From positions 1-64,000 of the forward strand of contig JBBIIK010000014.1 in NCBI GenBank assembly GCA_037446555.1: DNA of 64,000 bases, given 5' to 3'. The position numbers and the translations under genes are program-made. The DNA is from JANWVO01 sp037446555 (GTDB lineage: Bacteria; Acidobacteriota; Terriglobia; Bryobacterales; Bryobacteraceae). The notes under the pieces were generated by a model. It saw only the letters and a list, made by a program, of their open reading frames with translations. It did no database searches and was not told where the DNA came from. Of the stretch, positions 44,034-53,938 are shown one piece after another (the first letter of the stretch is position 1; each line of letters opens with the position of its first letter).

Positions 44034-44054
44034 GGGCCCGCCTCGCGCGGGCCC
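44034..44054. terminator. hairpin between convergent genes
   Basis: GGGCCCGC at 44034-44041 pairs with GCGGGCCC at 44047-44054 across a five-base loop. There is no T tract on either side. It lies between the rhamnosidase stop and the end of the VWA gene and may end transcription from both sides. Confidence 0.4.
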
Positions 44055-44057
44055 GCC

Positions 44058-44927
44058 TCACTCGGCAAAGTAGCCCTCGCGGCAGCGTACCCGCGCGTCT
44101 TTTTTCCCGCGCACCCGCACCTCGATCGGCCGCCACTCCCCGTTGCCGGGCTGCGGCCGGTAGGCCAGCAGATACGACGCCAGAAGGTCCCGCCCGATGT
44201 GCGCGAAAATCTCCTCGGTCTTCGACAGCTTGTCCAGCCGGAACGCGCTCCCCCCGGTTGCGCCCGCGATCCTCTCCAGCGTCTCCATCAGCTTCGAGGA
44301 CCGCAACGCGTCCCCTTGCGCCACGCAGTAAATCGGAATCGCCTCCCGCCTCGCTCTCCGCAGCGCCGATTCCATCGTGAGCGAACTTGCATTGTCATTG
44401 CCGTCCGTCAGCACCACCAGGGAGCGCTTCCCCTTTCGCCCGGCCGGATGAATCGACGCCCGCGTCAGGGAATCGAACAGCGCCGTCCTGCCCGCCGCCT
44501 GCAGCTTGCGGATCGCCGCCGCCGCCCTCCGGTCCGCGGTGAAGTCCTGCACGCATTCGAACCGCTCGTTGAACGCATACACCGCCACCTGGTCCTCGGC
44601 GCGCAGCTGATCCAGCATCTCCACACACGCCCGCTTCACCACCGGCAGCGCCTCCGCCATGCTGCCCGTGATGTCCAGCAGAAATCCCAGGGAAATCGGA
44701 CTCTCCGCGGACTCGAAGATCTCCGCAGCCTGCGCCTGCCCGCCATCCCGAATCAGGAAATCGCCGCCCTTCAGCCCGCTGACGTACCTTCCCCGTCCAT
44801 CACACACGGTCGCGTGGATCTCAACCAGCCGCGCTTCGGCACGGAACACGGGCGGCTGCCCCGCCAGCCGGAAGGCCGGCTTCACCGCCGCTGCCAGCAT
44901 CCACAGCATTCTCCGCGTCAGCCTCAT
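44058..44927 (-). CDS. secreted VWFA-related domain protein
   Basis: The product is 289 residues with an N-terminal hydrophobic signal (about 8-24). A beta-sandwich region (about 30-70, FRAEARLVEIHATVCDGRGRYVSGL) leads into a von Willebrand A domain (about 78-260). The MIDAS starts DITGSM (a variant of DxSxS), with TALFDS and LVVLTDGNDNAS completing the metal site. This is the acidobacterial VWFA-related family, common but functionally unassigned. Its ATG overlaps the stop of the large TPR gene (ATGA), so the two are coupled. Confidence 0.85.
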   Translation of the reverse strand: MRLTRRMLWMLAAAVKPAFRLAGQPPVFRAEARLVEIHATVCDGRGRYVSGLKGGDFLIRDGGQAQAAEIFESAESPISLGFLLDITGSMAEALPVVKRACVEMLDQLRAEDQVAVYAFNERFECVQDFTADRRAAAAIRKLQAAGRTALFDSLTRASIHPAGRKGKRSLVVLTDGNDNASSLTMESALRRARREAIPIYCVAQGDALRSSKLMETLERIAGATGGSAFRLDKLSKTEEIFAHIGRDLLASYLLAYRPQPGNGEWRPIEVRVRGKKDARVRCREGYFAE

Positions 44928-47323
44928 GGTCCTTTGCCAGCCTCGTCCTCAAACATCGCCGCCACGTCCTCGGCGCGAACCCGCTTCCACAACTCCACGG
45001 CCGGGCGGAAGTCCGCCAGGTCGGACATATGAAGCTCCTTCATCAGCCGTCTCGCAAAAGGCTCTGCGATCAGAGCCAGTGCTTCCGGAGCCAGCCCCGC
45101 TTCATCCGCCGCCGAAGCCAGCGCCAGCGAAATCTCAGAAAGCCTCTCTCCTATCCGTGCCGGCAGCAGCTCCTGCCTGTAACTCTCATACGGCGGCAGC
45201 GGCGTCAACCTCGGCATGGCGCTCCGCGCATGCTCCAGCGGAATCGCCCCAAGCTCCTGCACCGGGCCTTGCCACGTCTCCGGCGGCACCCGCTGCAGCT
45301 CTTTCCACGCCACCGATGCATCCGCCCCCGCCTCCGACTCCTTCCCAGCCTGAAAAGATCGGTCATCGAGAAGCACTCCCACACGGAGCGCCACAGCCCC
45401 TCGTACTCGCTCCGGAAGGGGCGCGCCATCCCGATCACCCCGTGAATGTTGCGGAGCCGCCGCAGCAGGCGGCTCGCCCGCCCGAGCCGCTCGAGCGACA
45501 CCAGCCCCGTCGCGCGCCTCTCCAGCTCTGCTGCCTCCCCCGCATCATATGCCGCTTCCACCCCCCACTCGCGCCCCGCCAGAATCGCCAGCCGCACCGC
45601 CCTCAGATCCCCCGCGCGCAGCCTGTGCCACATCGCGCTCCGCGAGGCCGCCACCTGCTTCGCCTCCGCCATCTCCGCAAAGCCTCGCGCGGCGCGCTGC
45701 CCGGCCAGCGCAACAAACCCTGAAACCTCTGCAATGCCCCCCACGGATCCCAACGGAAGGCTCCCAGCCCCCTCGCTCTCGGCGCGGAACTCGGGTACCG
45801 GGAACACGTCCTCCTGCGTCTGTCTCGCGCCCGCGTACCAGTACTTCCGCAGCAGCCACGGATCCTCGCTCACCGGCAGATCCGAGGGCCGAAAATAGTA
45901 CCCTGCCGCCAAACCCCGCAGCGCGAGCTCGAGCCACGGAGCAAGCGCCCGGCGCCCCTCCAGGCTCAACCTCTCAAAATCCCTGGCGTTGGGCCTCTTC
46001 CTCGCCGCCTTCTGCCGCAGTTCGCGGGCAATTCCTGCGATCCCCTCCTTCTGCCACAGCTCTTGAATTTCCTTCAACCGCGGCGGAGCCTTCATCGATT
46101 TTGGCAGCGGCATCTCCTCCAACTGCGGCGCTGCCTTCTCCAGGGCGGCAGCCGCGGCTCGAGCCGCGTCAACGCTCGCCGCGGCGCGGCTCACTGCTTC
46201 CAGCGCGCCCAGAATCAGATCTACCGGCGGCGTCTTCTGCGCCGCGAGCGCGGCGCGGAACTCGCGCCTCCTCCTCGATCCCGCCGCTGTCTCCTCCCGC
46301 CCCAGCAGAGCGTCTTCCAGCGCCTTCTGCAACCCTCCGGCCGGCGCGCCCAACGCGCCTGCGATCCTCCCAAGGGCCTTCTGCGCCGCGTCCGCCATCC
46401 GTCCCGCGTCTTCCACCCCTCGCATCGAGCCGCAAAGCTCCCCGGGAATCGCCGCCGCCTCCCCCGCATCCAGCCTCCCGGCCCGCTGCAGCAGCCCTTC
46501 CAGCAGCGCCACGTGGCTCACCAGCCCGATGTTCAGTTTCTTCGCCTTCAACTCCAGGCCGCTGACGCTCTCCGCCCACATGAAGAACTCGAGCAGCTCC
46601 TTCTCCCCCAGCCCCGGCAATCCGGTGAGCAGCGGATAGCCCCACTCGTAGCGGCTGAACTGTTGCGTGAGAATCAGCGCCTCCCGCAGTTCCAGTCTCC
46701 GGCCCAGCGCCTCCTCCATCCGCACCACCATCAGGAAATTCTCCAGTTGCGAAAACCGTTGCCTCCCTTCGCTATATCTCTCGCGCGCCATACGCTCCAG
46801 AATTTCCGCCTCTTCCGCCGGCTTCACCCTCTGCGCTCTGCGCTCCAGCCGCGCGATTCGGTCCACATCGCTTACCCCTCGCGCCACCTGCCACACCTGC
46901 GGGCCGCCGGGGAAATGCAGGCTCCCGTCTTCCTCCAGCGGCAGCTCGCGGAACAGCGTCAATATTGGGCTTTCCCTCACCATCCGCCCGCCCTCGCCGT
47001 CCGATTCTGGCGCCTCCCGCATGATCCGGTAAAGCTTCCGCGCCCGCTCGGCGTCCCGCAAGAACCACCTCTGCCGCTCCGTCGTCACCCCGTGCATCGC
47101 CGCGAAAAACGCCAGCACCATCCCGTCGTCTTTCTTGAGCAGCGCCTCCAGAAATCGCGCCCCTTTCCGCGGACTCACGCCAACCAGCGCCTGCCACACC
47201 GCCTCGGCACCCTCCCCGCCCGGCGCCGCGCACTGCCCCCGTTCGTCCAGCGCTATCGCCGCTCCATACAGGTAGAGCAGGAGCCCGTATTCCTCCGCAA
47301 GTCGACGAATCTGAATCCGCGCC

Positions 47324-47389
47324 ACCAGCGCCTCCGCGGCCGTTTGCCCTGCTGACACCAGCGCCTCCGCGGCCGATTGCCCTGCTGAC
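47324..47389 (-). repeat. 33-bp in-frame tandem duplication in the TPR gene
   Basis: Two near-identical 33-base units lie at 47324-47356 and 47357-47389. They encode ALVSAGQTAAE and ALVSAGQSAAE-type 11-residue repeats back to back, with one base difference. A recent in-frame slippage or unequal-crossover event is the likely cause. Confidence 0.85.
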
Positions 47390-48782
47390 ACCAGCGCCGC
47401 ATACAGCCGCGCCAGCGCCGGCTCTTTCAGCAGCATCCCGGCGAACCCCAGCAGATTCGCATGCCGCTTCATCACCTCTGCCCAGGCCCTCTCCCCCGGC
47501 GTCACCGGAGCCAGATCGTCCCGGATGCGGAACCGGTACGCCTTGCCCTCCGCCAGCGACTCCTCAATCGCCCGGTCACCCAGATCCAGCCCCGTCGCCA
47601 GATTCTGCCGCCGCGCCTCCTCCTGCCCCGTTCTTGCCTCCACCTCCACGCCTCCGCGCCGCGTCCGCAAACGGTATCCCAGCAGGTCCAGCACCCGCTG
47701 CGCCTGCCGCCGCTGCGCCGCAGTCTTCGCCTCCAGGACCACTTCCGTCCCCTCGTGCGTCAGCGGATACGGCTCGCGCAGCCTCATCAGCCGCTCGTAG
47801 TGCTCGATCGCGCGTTCGCGGTATTCGTTCCACTGCTTCTCGGAAACCGTCAGCGTCCGTTGCGTGATCGCCCTCGCAAACGCCGCCAGATATTCGCGGG
47901 GATCGTCCGGTCCTCCTATGCCTGACAAGTACTTCAGCAGCTTCACTCCGCCCGGAATCACCACGCCCCGCTCGCCGTCTGCTCCCGCACCTGCCACGGC
48001 CGTTGCCTCCGGGAGTTCCATCAGCCTCGCCGCCTCCTCCACGTCCCCCTCGCGGAGCGCCGTCCGAACCGACTTCTTCCGCACGGACTCGCGCCGCTCC
48101 GCCGGCGCGTCCCCTTCCTCCAGCCGCTTCAGCAGCGCCCCCCGTGCGCTCACGGCGCCCTTCCCTTCGAACATCTCTTCCACCCTCGCCCGTACCTCCA
48201 GCACCGCCGCATCATCTGTAGCCTTGGCAGCTTCCCTCAGCGCTCTCCTTGCATCCTGAATCCGCCCCAGCCGCTCCAGCGCCCGCGCCCGCGCCAGATG
48301 CAGCCCCGGCGACGCAGGCAGTGTTTCCAGGCCTTCCTCCGCAGCCTTCAGGCTCTCCCCCCGGGCCTCTTTCTCCTCCAGCAACCGGCAAACCGCGAGG
48401 CGCGCAGGATCATAGCCCGGTGCCGCCCCAATCGTCTCCCTCCAATACTCCAGCGCCTTCTCCCGCTCCCCGAGCTTCTCCCACGAAGACGCATACGACT
48501 CCAGCGCCCCCGGCTCCCCCGCCGGCAAAGACTCCGCCTCCAGCAACGCCCTCCGTACCCCCTCGGCATCCCCGGCTCGCAGCGCTAGCTCTATCAGCCG
48601 CACCCGCCTGTCGGCCCGCCCGGGCTCCCGGTTCAGCGCCTCTCGCAGCGCCCGCCTCTCTCCCGCTTCATTGCCCAGGTCTTTCGCCGGATTCGCGGCA
48701 ATCCACCACAGCACATCGGAATCCGGCCGCGCTTCCAGGCTGCGCAGAAACAGCCCATAGGACTCTTTCGCGTCCCCCGCCG

Positions 48783-48812
48783 CCAGCCTCAGCCGAGCCA
48801 GCCTCAGCCGAG
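48783..48812 (-). repeat. 15-bp in-frame tandem duplication in the TPR gene
   Basis: CCAGCCTCAGCCGAG occurs twice in tandem (48783-48797 and 48798-48812), giving LARLRLARLR in the protein. It keeps the reading frame, unlike the two frameshifts in the same gene. Confidence 0.85.
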
Positions 48813-49593
48813 CCAGCCACTCCAGCAGCTCGGCGTCCTTCGGCATCGCTTCCACAGCCCGCCGCAGCACGGCCTCCGCGTCCGGCGTCCGCCCCTTCCA
48901 GCACGCCGCCGCGCGCCGCCGCAGAACCTGACGATCCCCGGGCCGGGATCTCTCCAGTCGCGCCAGCATCTCCGCCGCCGCGCCATGGTCCTCCAGCCTC
49001 TCCGCCGCCGCGCGCCGGCCTCCACCGCCGGCACGTAGTTCGGATACAGCTCCAGCCCCTGACGCAGCGCAAGCAGTTGCCCCGCACCCGCCTGCTCGCC
49101 GGAAGCCTCTTCCACCAGATCCAGGAACCTCGCCAGAGCCGCTGCAGGCGGTGCGCGGAAGCCCGGCGCAAGCGCCAGCACCGGCCATGTCTTCCCCGCC
49201 ACCTCCGCCTCGCGCAGCTCGAACCCCTCCTGCGCCGCCGGCACGTCCCACTCGCTCTCCACCCACTTGTCTTTCTCGACTCCCGCCCAAACCGGCAGCC
49301 ACTCCGCCTCCTGCTCCGGCCAAACCACCAAGCGTAGCCGCGACTCCCCCAGCACCACCACTGCCGCCGTCAGCCCCAGCTTCGCGGGAGCAATGCGCAG
49401 CGGCGCCTCTGTGCCATCCATCCGCACGCTCGTCGGCGTCGGCGGCGCGCCAGGCATGCGCAGCAGCACGCGTTGCCCGGAAGCCGCGACGGCAACCCCC
49501 GTCAGGACGGTGAGCAACCAGACAAGCACGGCTCAGCTTGAGAGGGATGGTACCACCAAATCCCGGATTTTACCCTGTCCCCGGTTGAGTGAA

Positions 49594-49616
49594 ATGTCTG
49601 GAAGATCCCCGGACAT
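49594..49616 (-). terminator. hairpin after the nitroreductase gene
   Basis: ATGTCTGG and CCGGACAT form an eight-base stem with one G-U pair. On the minus strand it is followed by TTCACTC. It lies in the 179-base gap between the nitroreductase stop and the TPR gene start and could end the nitroreductase transcript. Nothing else is seen in this gap. Confidence 0.35.
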
Positions 49617-49708
49617 GCGAGTCTCGCTGCCCGCCCCTCCTCTCGCAGCCTCCGCTGTTTCAGAGACCCGTCGCGGCAGCCTTGCCGCCGTCTACCCCGG
49701 CCGCGCCC

Positions 49709-50371
49709 TTATGTCCGCCCCGCCGCCAGGAAGTACAGCGGGTGCTCGTCCTCCGGCACCGGCAGCAGCAGCTTCACCGACGCCCCATCCAGTTTGCCCA
49801 CGCTCACCGAGCCCAGCCCCAGCGCCGCCGCCGCCAGGTGCCAGTTCTGCCCGATGTGCCCCGCCTCGATCAGCGCCAGCCTCTCCGCCGCCTCCCCGAA
49901 CTCCCGCCGCAACCGCCCGTACCAAGCCGTCAGCAGCAGCCCCGCCGCGCACTCTTCCACGCACTGCTGATCCCCGCACGCCTTCGCCATCCGCGCCTGC
50001 TTGTCCCCCTTCGACAACAGCGACAGCGCCTGCTGCTCCGGATCGAACGCATAGAAACCCGCCCCAAGCCCCTGCACCCGGAACGCCAGCACGTACCCCT
50101 TCACCGGATAAATCGCCCCCGCCGACGGCGCCGTCCGCAGCCCGCCCGGCGAGGTGACCCCCTGCGCCGCCCACAACAGCGCCGCCAGTTCCTCCAGCTT
50201 CAGCGGCGCATCAGCATACTCCCGCACGCTCCGCCGCTTCTGCAGACACTCGACCAGCCGCAATTCCAGCTTCGCCAGCGGTGGTAGTGAGACCTTACCC
50301 GGCACTGCGGCCCGGCGGACGGCCGGCACAGCCTCAGGCGGGCGGTCGTGTGGAGTCGTTCGCGGTTTCAT
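49709..50371 (-). CDS. SagB/ThcOx-type nitroreductase-family oxidoreductase
   Basis: The 220 residues form one nitroreductase fold that binds FMN. RRSVREYADAPLKLEELAALLWAAQG is the SagB-type N-terminus; RTAPSAGAIYPVKGYV, EAGHIGQNWHLAAAALGLGS and the C-terminal YFLAAGR complete the family pattern. SagB members oxidise azolines to azoles in modified peptides, but stand-alone SagB-like proteins with unknown substrates are common. No cyclodehydratase or precursor peptide is near, so a RiPP role is not supported. It lies 70 bases after queD on the same strand. Confidence 0.9.
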   Translation of the reverse strand: MKPRTTPHDRPPEAVPAVRRAAVPGKVSLPPLAKLELRLVECLQKRRSVREYADAPLKLEELAALLWAAQGVTSPGGLRTAPSAGAIYPVKGYVLAFRVQGLGAGFYAFDPEQQALSLLSKGDKQARMAKACGDQQCVEECAAGLLLTAWYGRLRREFGEAAERLALIEAGHIGQNWHLAAAALGLGSVSVGKLDGASVKLLLPVPEDEHPLYFLAAGRT

Positions 50372-50441
50372 GGCTCGTCCAGACCAGTCTATCCGCGATT
50401 ATACAATATTTCCAGATCTTTTTCTCTATTTCTGACCGCCC

Positions 50442-50795
50442 TCAGCCGCTGTAGCGGCAGCCCGCCGTGCAGGTCTCCCGGACCTCCACCGCGCTTAGCT
50501 GCGGCAACGCCGCACGCAGCCGCCCCCACAGCCACTCCGCAATCCGCTCGCTCGTCGGGTTTTCCAGTCCTGGAATGTCGTTCAAGTACCGGTGGTCCAG
50601 TTCATCGATCACCGGCTGGCACGCGGCCTTGATCTCGCCGAAATCTATCACCCAGCCGGTGCGTTCCTCCACCTCTCCGCTCACCCACACCTTCACCCGG
50701 AACGAGTGCCCGTGCAGCCTCGAGCACTTGTGCTCCGGCGGCAGATTCGGCAGACGGTGCGCGGCCTCGAATGTGAACTCCTTGAAAATCTCCAT
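50442..50795 (-). CDS. queD: 6-carboxy-5,6,7,8-tetrahydropterin synthase
   Basis: This 117-residue enzyme of queuosine/preQ0 synthesis is of the QueD/PTPS-I type. Zinc-binding histidines are in FEAAHRLP and LHGHSFRV, and the catalytic Cys region is EHKCSRLHGH. DFGEIK and LDHRYLND are also conserved. ATG 50795 gives MEIFKEFTFEAAH, the typical start. No other que genes are adjacent. It is divergent from the UroD-like gene across 64 bases. Confidence 0.93.
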   Translation of the reverse strand: MEIFKEFTFEAAHRLPNLPPEHKCSRLHGHSFRVKVWVSGEVEERTGWVIDFGEIKAACQPVIDELDHRYLNDIPGLENPTSERIAEWLWGRLRAALPQLSAVEVRETCTAGCRYSG

Positions 50796-50859
50796 CTCTG
50801 GCGTCGGATCTGATTTTAGGGTAGCATCGGCTCGGATCTGCACCCGCAGTCCCACGCCT

Positions 50860-52122
50860 ATGCAGTCCTCCAGAATCAGGCTTCAGGCCGCACTGAACCA
50901 CCGGGACCCCGGCCGCATCCCCATCGACTTCGGCTCCTCCGCCGTGACCGGAATCCACGTCTCCTGCGTCGCCGCTCTCCGCGACTACTACGGGCTCGAA
51001 AAGCGCCCCGTCAAAGTCCACGAACCCTACCAGATGCTCGGCTGGATCGACGAGGATCTGCGCCAAGCCATGGGCATCGGCGTCGTCGGCGTCTTCTCCC
51101 GCACCACCCTCTTCGGCTTTGAGAATTCCGGCTGGCGCGAATGGGACTTCCGCGGCCTCACCGTCCTCGTTCCTGAAGACTTCCGCACGACACAGGAGCC
51201 CGATGGCACGATCCTCATCTACCCCGAGGGCGACCTCTCCGCCCCGCCCAGCGGCAGAATGCCCGTCGGCAGCGCCTTCTTTGACACCATCATCCGCCAG
51301 CCTCCCATGGACGAATCGAACCTCGACCCGGAAGATAATTGCGAGGAGTTCACCGTCGTGTCCGCGGAGGACCTCGCCCATCTCTGCCGCGCGGCAGCGG
51401 AGGCGCAGGCGACCGGCTGCGGCGCTCTCGGCTCCTTCGGCGGCGCCGCCTTCGGCGACATCGCTCTCGTCCCCGCCCCTTTCCTCAAACGTCCCCGCGG
51501 CATTCGCGACGTCGCCGAGTGGTACATGAGCACGGTCTCCCGCCGCTGGTACGTCCGCCGCGTCTTCGAACGGCAGTGCGGAACCGCCCTCGAAAACCTT
51601 GCCCGCATTCACGCCGCCATCGGCGATTCCGTCGACGCTGTCTTCCTCTGCGGAACCGACTTCGGCACCCAGACCTCGCAGTTCTGCTCCGTCAACACCT
51701 TCCGCGAACTCTGGCTCCCCTTCTACCGCGAGGTCTGCTCCTGGGTGCATCGCAATACGCAATGGAAATGTTTCAAACATTCCTGCGGCAGCGTGGAGAA
51801 GTTCTTCGAAAGCTTCATCGAGGCCGGCTTCGACATCATCAACCCCGTGCAGTGTTCGGCCGCGGGCATGGACCCTGCGGCGCTCAAGCGGCGCTACGGG
51901 GACCGCCTCGTCTTCTGGGGCGGCGGCGTCGACACCCAGAAGACGCTCCCCTTCGGCACGCCCGCGCAGGTGCGCGAGGAGGTCCTGCGCCGCTGCGAGA
52001 TCTTCGCCCCGGGCGGCGGCTTCGTCTTCAACTCCGTTCACAACATCCAGGCCGGCACGCCCGTGGCCAACATCGCCGCTATGATCGACGCGGCCCATGA
52101 ATTCAACGGAGCCCGGCCCTGA
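50860..52122 (+). CDS. uroporphyrinogen decarboxylase-superfamily (MtaA/CmuA-like) protein A
   Basis: The product is 420 residues: a TIM-barrel of the URO-D superfamily (PF01208). The segment KCFKHSCGSVEKF carries a His/Cys pair like the zinc-binding HxC motif of corrinoid methyltransferases (MtaA, MtbA, CmuA). The haem-type URO-D active-site N-terminus is absent, so it is probably not HemE. It may transfer methyl groups or act on a methylated or methoxylated substrate. It ends in TGA directly followed by the ATG of a second paralogue. No corrinoid protein is adjacent. Confidence 0.8.
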   Translation: MQSSRIRLQAALNHRDPGRIPIDFGSSAVTGIHVSCVAALRDYYGLEKRPVKVHEPYQMLGWIDEDLRQAMGIGVVGVFSRTTLFGFENSGWREWDFRGLTVLVPEDFRTTQEPDGTILIYPEGDLSAPPSGRMPVGSAFFDTIIRQPPMDESNLDPEDNCEEFTVVSAEDLAHLCRAAAEAQATGCGALGSFGGAAFGDIALVPAPFLKRPRGIRDVAEWYMSTVSRRWYVRRVFERQCGTALENLARIHAAIGDSVDAVFLCGTDFGTQTSQFCSVNTFRELWLPFYREVCSWVHRNTQWKCFKHSCGSVEKFFESFIEAGFDIINPVQCSAAGMDPAALKRRYGDRLVFWGGGVDTQKTLPFGTPAQVREEVLRRCEIFAPGGGFVFNSVHNIQAGTPVANIAAMIDAAHEFNGARP

Positions 52123-53190
52123 ATGCCCCCTGCATCCATCCGTCCTCTCCTGCTCGAACTCGCCCGCTCCGGCCACCGCCTCCCCATCGGCGCCGACCTC
52201 GTCCTCCATGAGCTGCCCGATCCCGAAGCCGTGCGCCTCGACCCCGTCCGCCTCGGCCGCGTCATCGAGGCCGCCGCCCGCCGCTACCGCACACCGCTCG
52301 CCTTCCCCCTCATGGACCTCCGCCTTGAGAAGGCCGACCTGCTCGCAGCCCTCGGCATCTCTCGCGATCAAGCCGGTTCGTTCCACTTCCAGGCCCTTCC
52401 TGACCAGGACCAACTCGCCCGCGTGCTCGACGCTCCGGACCGTCCCTTCCCTCAGGCCTCGCTCGCCCAGCAGGGCGCCATCCGCTTCATCGCCTCGCTC
52501 GACGGCCTCGTCCCCATCGGCATGACTATCGGCCCCTTCTCCCTGATGACCAAACTCCTCGCCGATCCCATCACCCCGCTCGCCCTCGCCGCCTCCGGCT
52601 CAGCCGGTTCCGGCGACGAAGCCATCCGCCTCGCCGCCGCCGCGCTCGACATGGCCCTCGCCACCGTCCTTCGCTCCGTCTCCGCGCAGGTCCGCGCCGG
52701 CGCCCGCGCCGTCATCGTTTGCGAGCCAGCCGTCAGCGTCACCTACCTCTCGCCGCGGCAGATCGCTCGTGCGCCTCACGTCTTCGAGCAGTTCGCCCTT
52801 CACCCGCTCCGCTGCGTCCGCCATCATCTCGAAAGGCTCGGCGCGGATCTCATCCTCCACGATTGCGGCCAGCTTTCCACGAGCCTCGTCCGCACGCTCT
52901 CCGCCGAATTGCGTCCCGCCATGTTCAGCCTCGGCTCCAGCCGCAGGCTATGGGAAGATGCCGCCGTCGTCCCTTCAGACACGGTCCTCTACGGCAACCT
53001 GCCCACGCGCCAGTTCTACTCGGACTCCGCCATGCCCATCGATCAGGTCCGCCTGATCGCGCGCGAACTCGCCGCCCGCATGCGCGAAACCGGCCACCCC
53101 TTCATCCTCGGCTCCGAATGCGACGTGCTCCACGTCCCCGATGCCGCCGGAACCATCCGCCGCAAAGTCGAGGCTATGCTGGAGGAATAG
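52123..53190 (+). CDS. uroporphyrinogen decarboxylase-superfamily (MtaA/CmuA-like) protein B
   Basis: The product is 355 residues from a second URO-D-superfamily gene. Its ATG abuts the previous stop (TGAATG), so the two are translationally coupled. LILHDCGQLS gives the His-x-Cys zinc pair and a later GSECDV supplies a third Cys ligand, the full MtaA/CmuA zinc pattern. Sequence similarity to protein A is only at fold level. The two could form a heteromeric enzyme. The following gene is a TauE-type transporter 19 bases downstream. Confidence 0.8.
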   Translation: MPPASIRPLLLELARSGHRLPIGADLVLHELPDPEAVRLDPVRLGRVIEAAARRYRTPLAFPLMDLRLEKADLLAALGISRDQAGSFHFQALPDQDQLARVLDAPDRPFPQASLAQQGAIRFIASLDGLVPIGMTIGPFSLMTKLLADPITPLALAASGSAGSGDEAIRLAAAALDMALATVLRSVSAQVRAGARAVIVCEPAVSVTYLSPRQIARAPHVFEQFALHPLRCVRHHLERLGADLILHDCGQLSTSLVRTLSAELRPAMFSLGSSRRLWEDAAVVPSDTVLYGNLPTRQFYSDSAMPIDQVRLIARELAARMRETGHPFILGSECDVLHVPDAAGTIRRKVEAMLEE

Positions 53191-53209
53191 TCGTCCTTCT
53201 GATCCCCCC

Positions 53210-53938
53210 ATGCCTGAACTCGCTCCCTGGCAGTGGGCGCTCGGCGCCCTTTGCGCATTCAACGTCGGCCTCGCCAAGACCGGCCTGCCCGGCCTTGGCA
53301 TCCTTGTTGTCCCAATGATCGTGCTCGCTGTCGGCGACGCCCGCCACGCCGCCGCCTGGCTCCTGCCCATCCTCTGCACCGCCGACGTCTTCGCCGTCGT
53401 CTACTGGCGCCGCCACGCCGCTATTCACCGCCTCTGGAGCCTCGCCCCTTGGGCGCTCGCCGGCATGGCCGCCGGCGCCGCCGCTCTCGCTCTCGAAGAA
53501 CGCATCCTCCGCCCCATGGTCGGCGCCATCGTCCTTCTGATGCTCCTCGCCTACCTCGTCCGCCGCCACGCAAAGAATCCTTCCGCCATCACGCCCCACC
53601 CGGCTCTCTACGGCGTCTCCGCCGGTTTCGCCACCACGGTCGCCAATGCCGCCGGTCCGGTGATGAACCTCTACCTGCTCTCCAAACGCCTCCCCAAGGA
53701 GGAGTTCATCGCCACCGGGGCTTGGTTCTTCTTTGTCATCAACCTCGCCAAGGTCCCCATCTACGCCTTCCACGGGCTCTTCTCGCGGCAGTCCCTCGTC
53801 TTCGATCTCCTCATGGTCCCCGCCGTCGTCGCCGGCGCCGCCGGCGGGCGCCGCATTGTCCAACATATCTCCCCGCAAATGTTTGAATGGCTCGTCGTCG
53901 CCCTCACCGCTCTCTCTACATGGTTCCTCTTCCGCTGA
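53210..53938 (+). CDS. TauE/SafE-family membrane transporter
   Basis: This 242-residue inner-membrane protein has seven or eight hydrophobic segments and belongs to the TauE/SafE (PF01925) type. NVGLAKTGLPGLGILVVP and GFATTVANAAGPVMNLYLL are the paired family motifs. Members export sulfite, sulfoacetate or other small organic anions. Its place after two URO-D-like genes suggests transport of that pathway's substrate or product. Its 3' end overlaps the convergent ackA gene by 23 bases. Confidence 0.88.
   Translation: MPELAPWQWALGALCAFNVGLAKTGLPGLGILVVPMIVLAVGDARHAAAWLLPILCTADVFAVVYWRRHAAIHRLWSLAPWALAGMAAGAAALALEERILRPMVGAIVLLMLLAYLVRRHAKNPSAITPHPALYGVSAGFATTVANAAGPVMNLYLLSKRLPKEEFIATGAWFFFVINLAKVPIYAFHGLFSRQSLVFDLLMVPAVVAGAAGGRRIVQHISPQMFEWLVVALTALSTWFLFR

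Larger units (their letters stand above)
44924..49529 (-). pseudogene. very large secreted TPR-repeat protein gene interrupted by two frameshifts
   Basis: Three consecutive frames read as one protein of about 1,530 residues. The start is GTG 49529 with a signal peptide (MLVWLLTVLTGVAVAA). The first frame runs to about 49010, where a one-base loss in a GCGCGCGGCGGCG-like tract shifts it. The second frame carries TPR-like helices (PGDRQVLRRRAAACWKGRT and many copies) to about 45360. A second shift leads to the third frame, ending at 44924 in VWKRVRAEDVAAMFEDEAG-type sequence. Composition and helix spacing continue smoothly across both junctions. It may be a decaying gene or a sequencing/assembly artefact in GC runs. 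It is coupled to the VWA gene; the role may be envelope scaffolding. Confidence 0.75.

Noticed and set aside
41140..44136. 998-codon minus-strand frame opposite the rhamnosidase
   Set aside because: Antisense shadow of a GH78 gene with catalytic residues intact on the plus strand.
49709..50371. RiPP azoline dehydrogenase role for the SagB-like gene
   Set aside because: No cyclodehydratase, precursor peptide or transporter is nearby; stand-alone SagB-like proteins are common.
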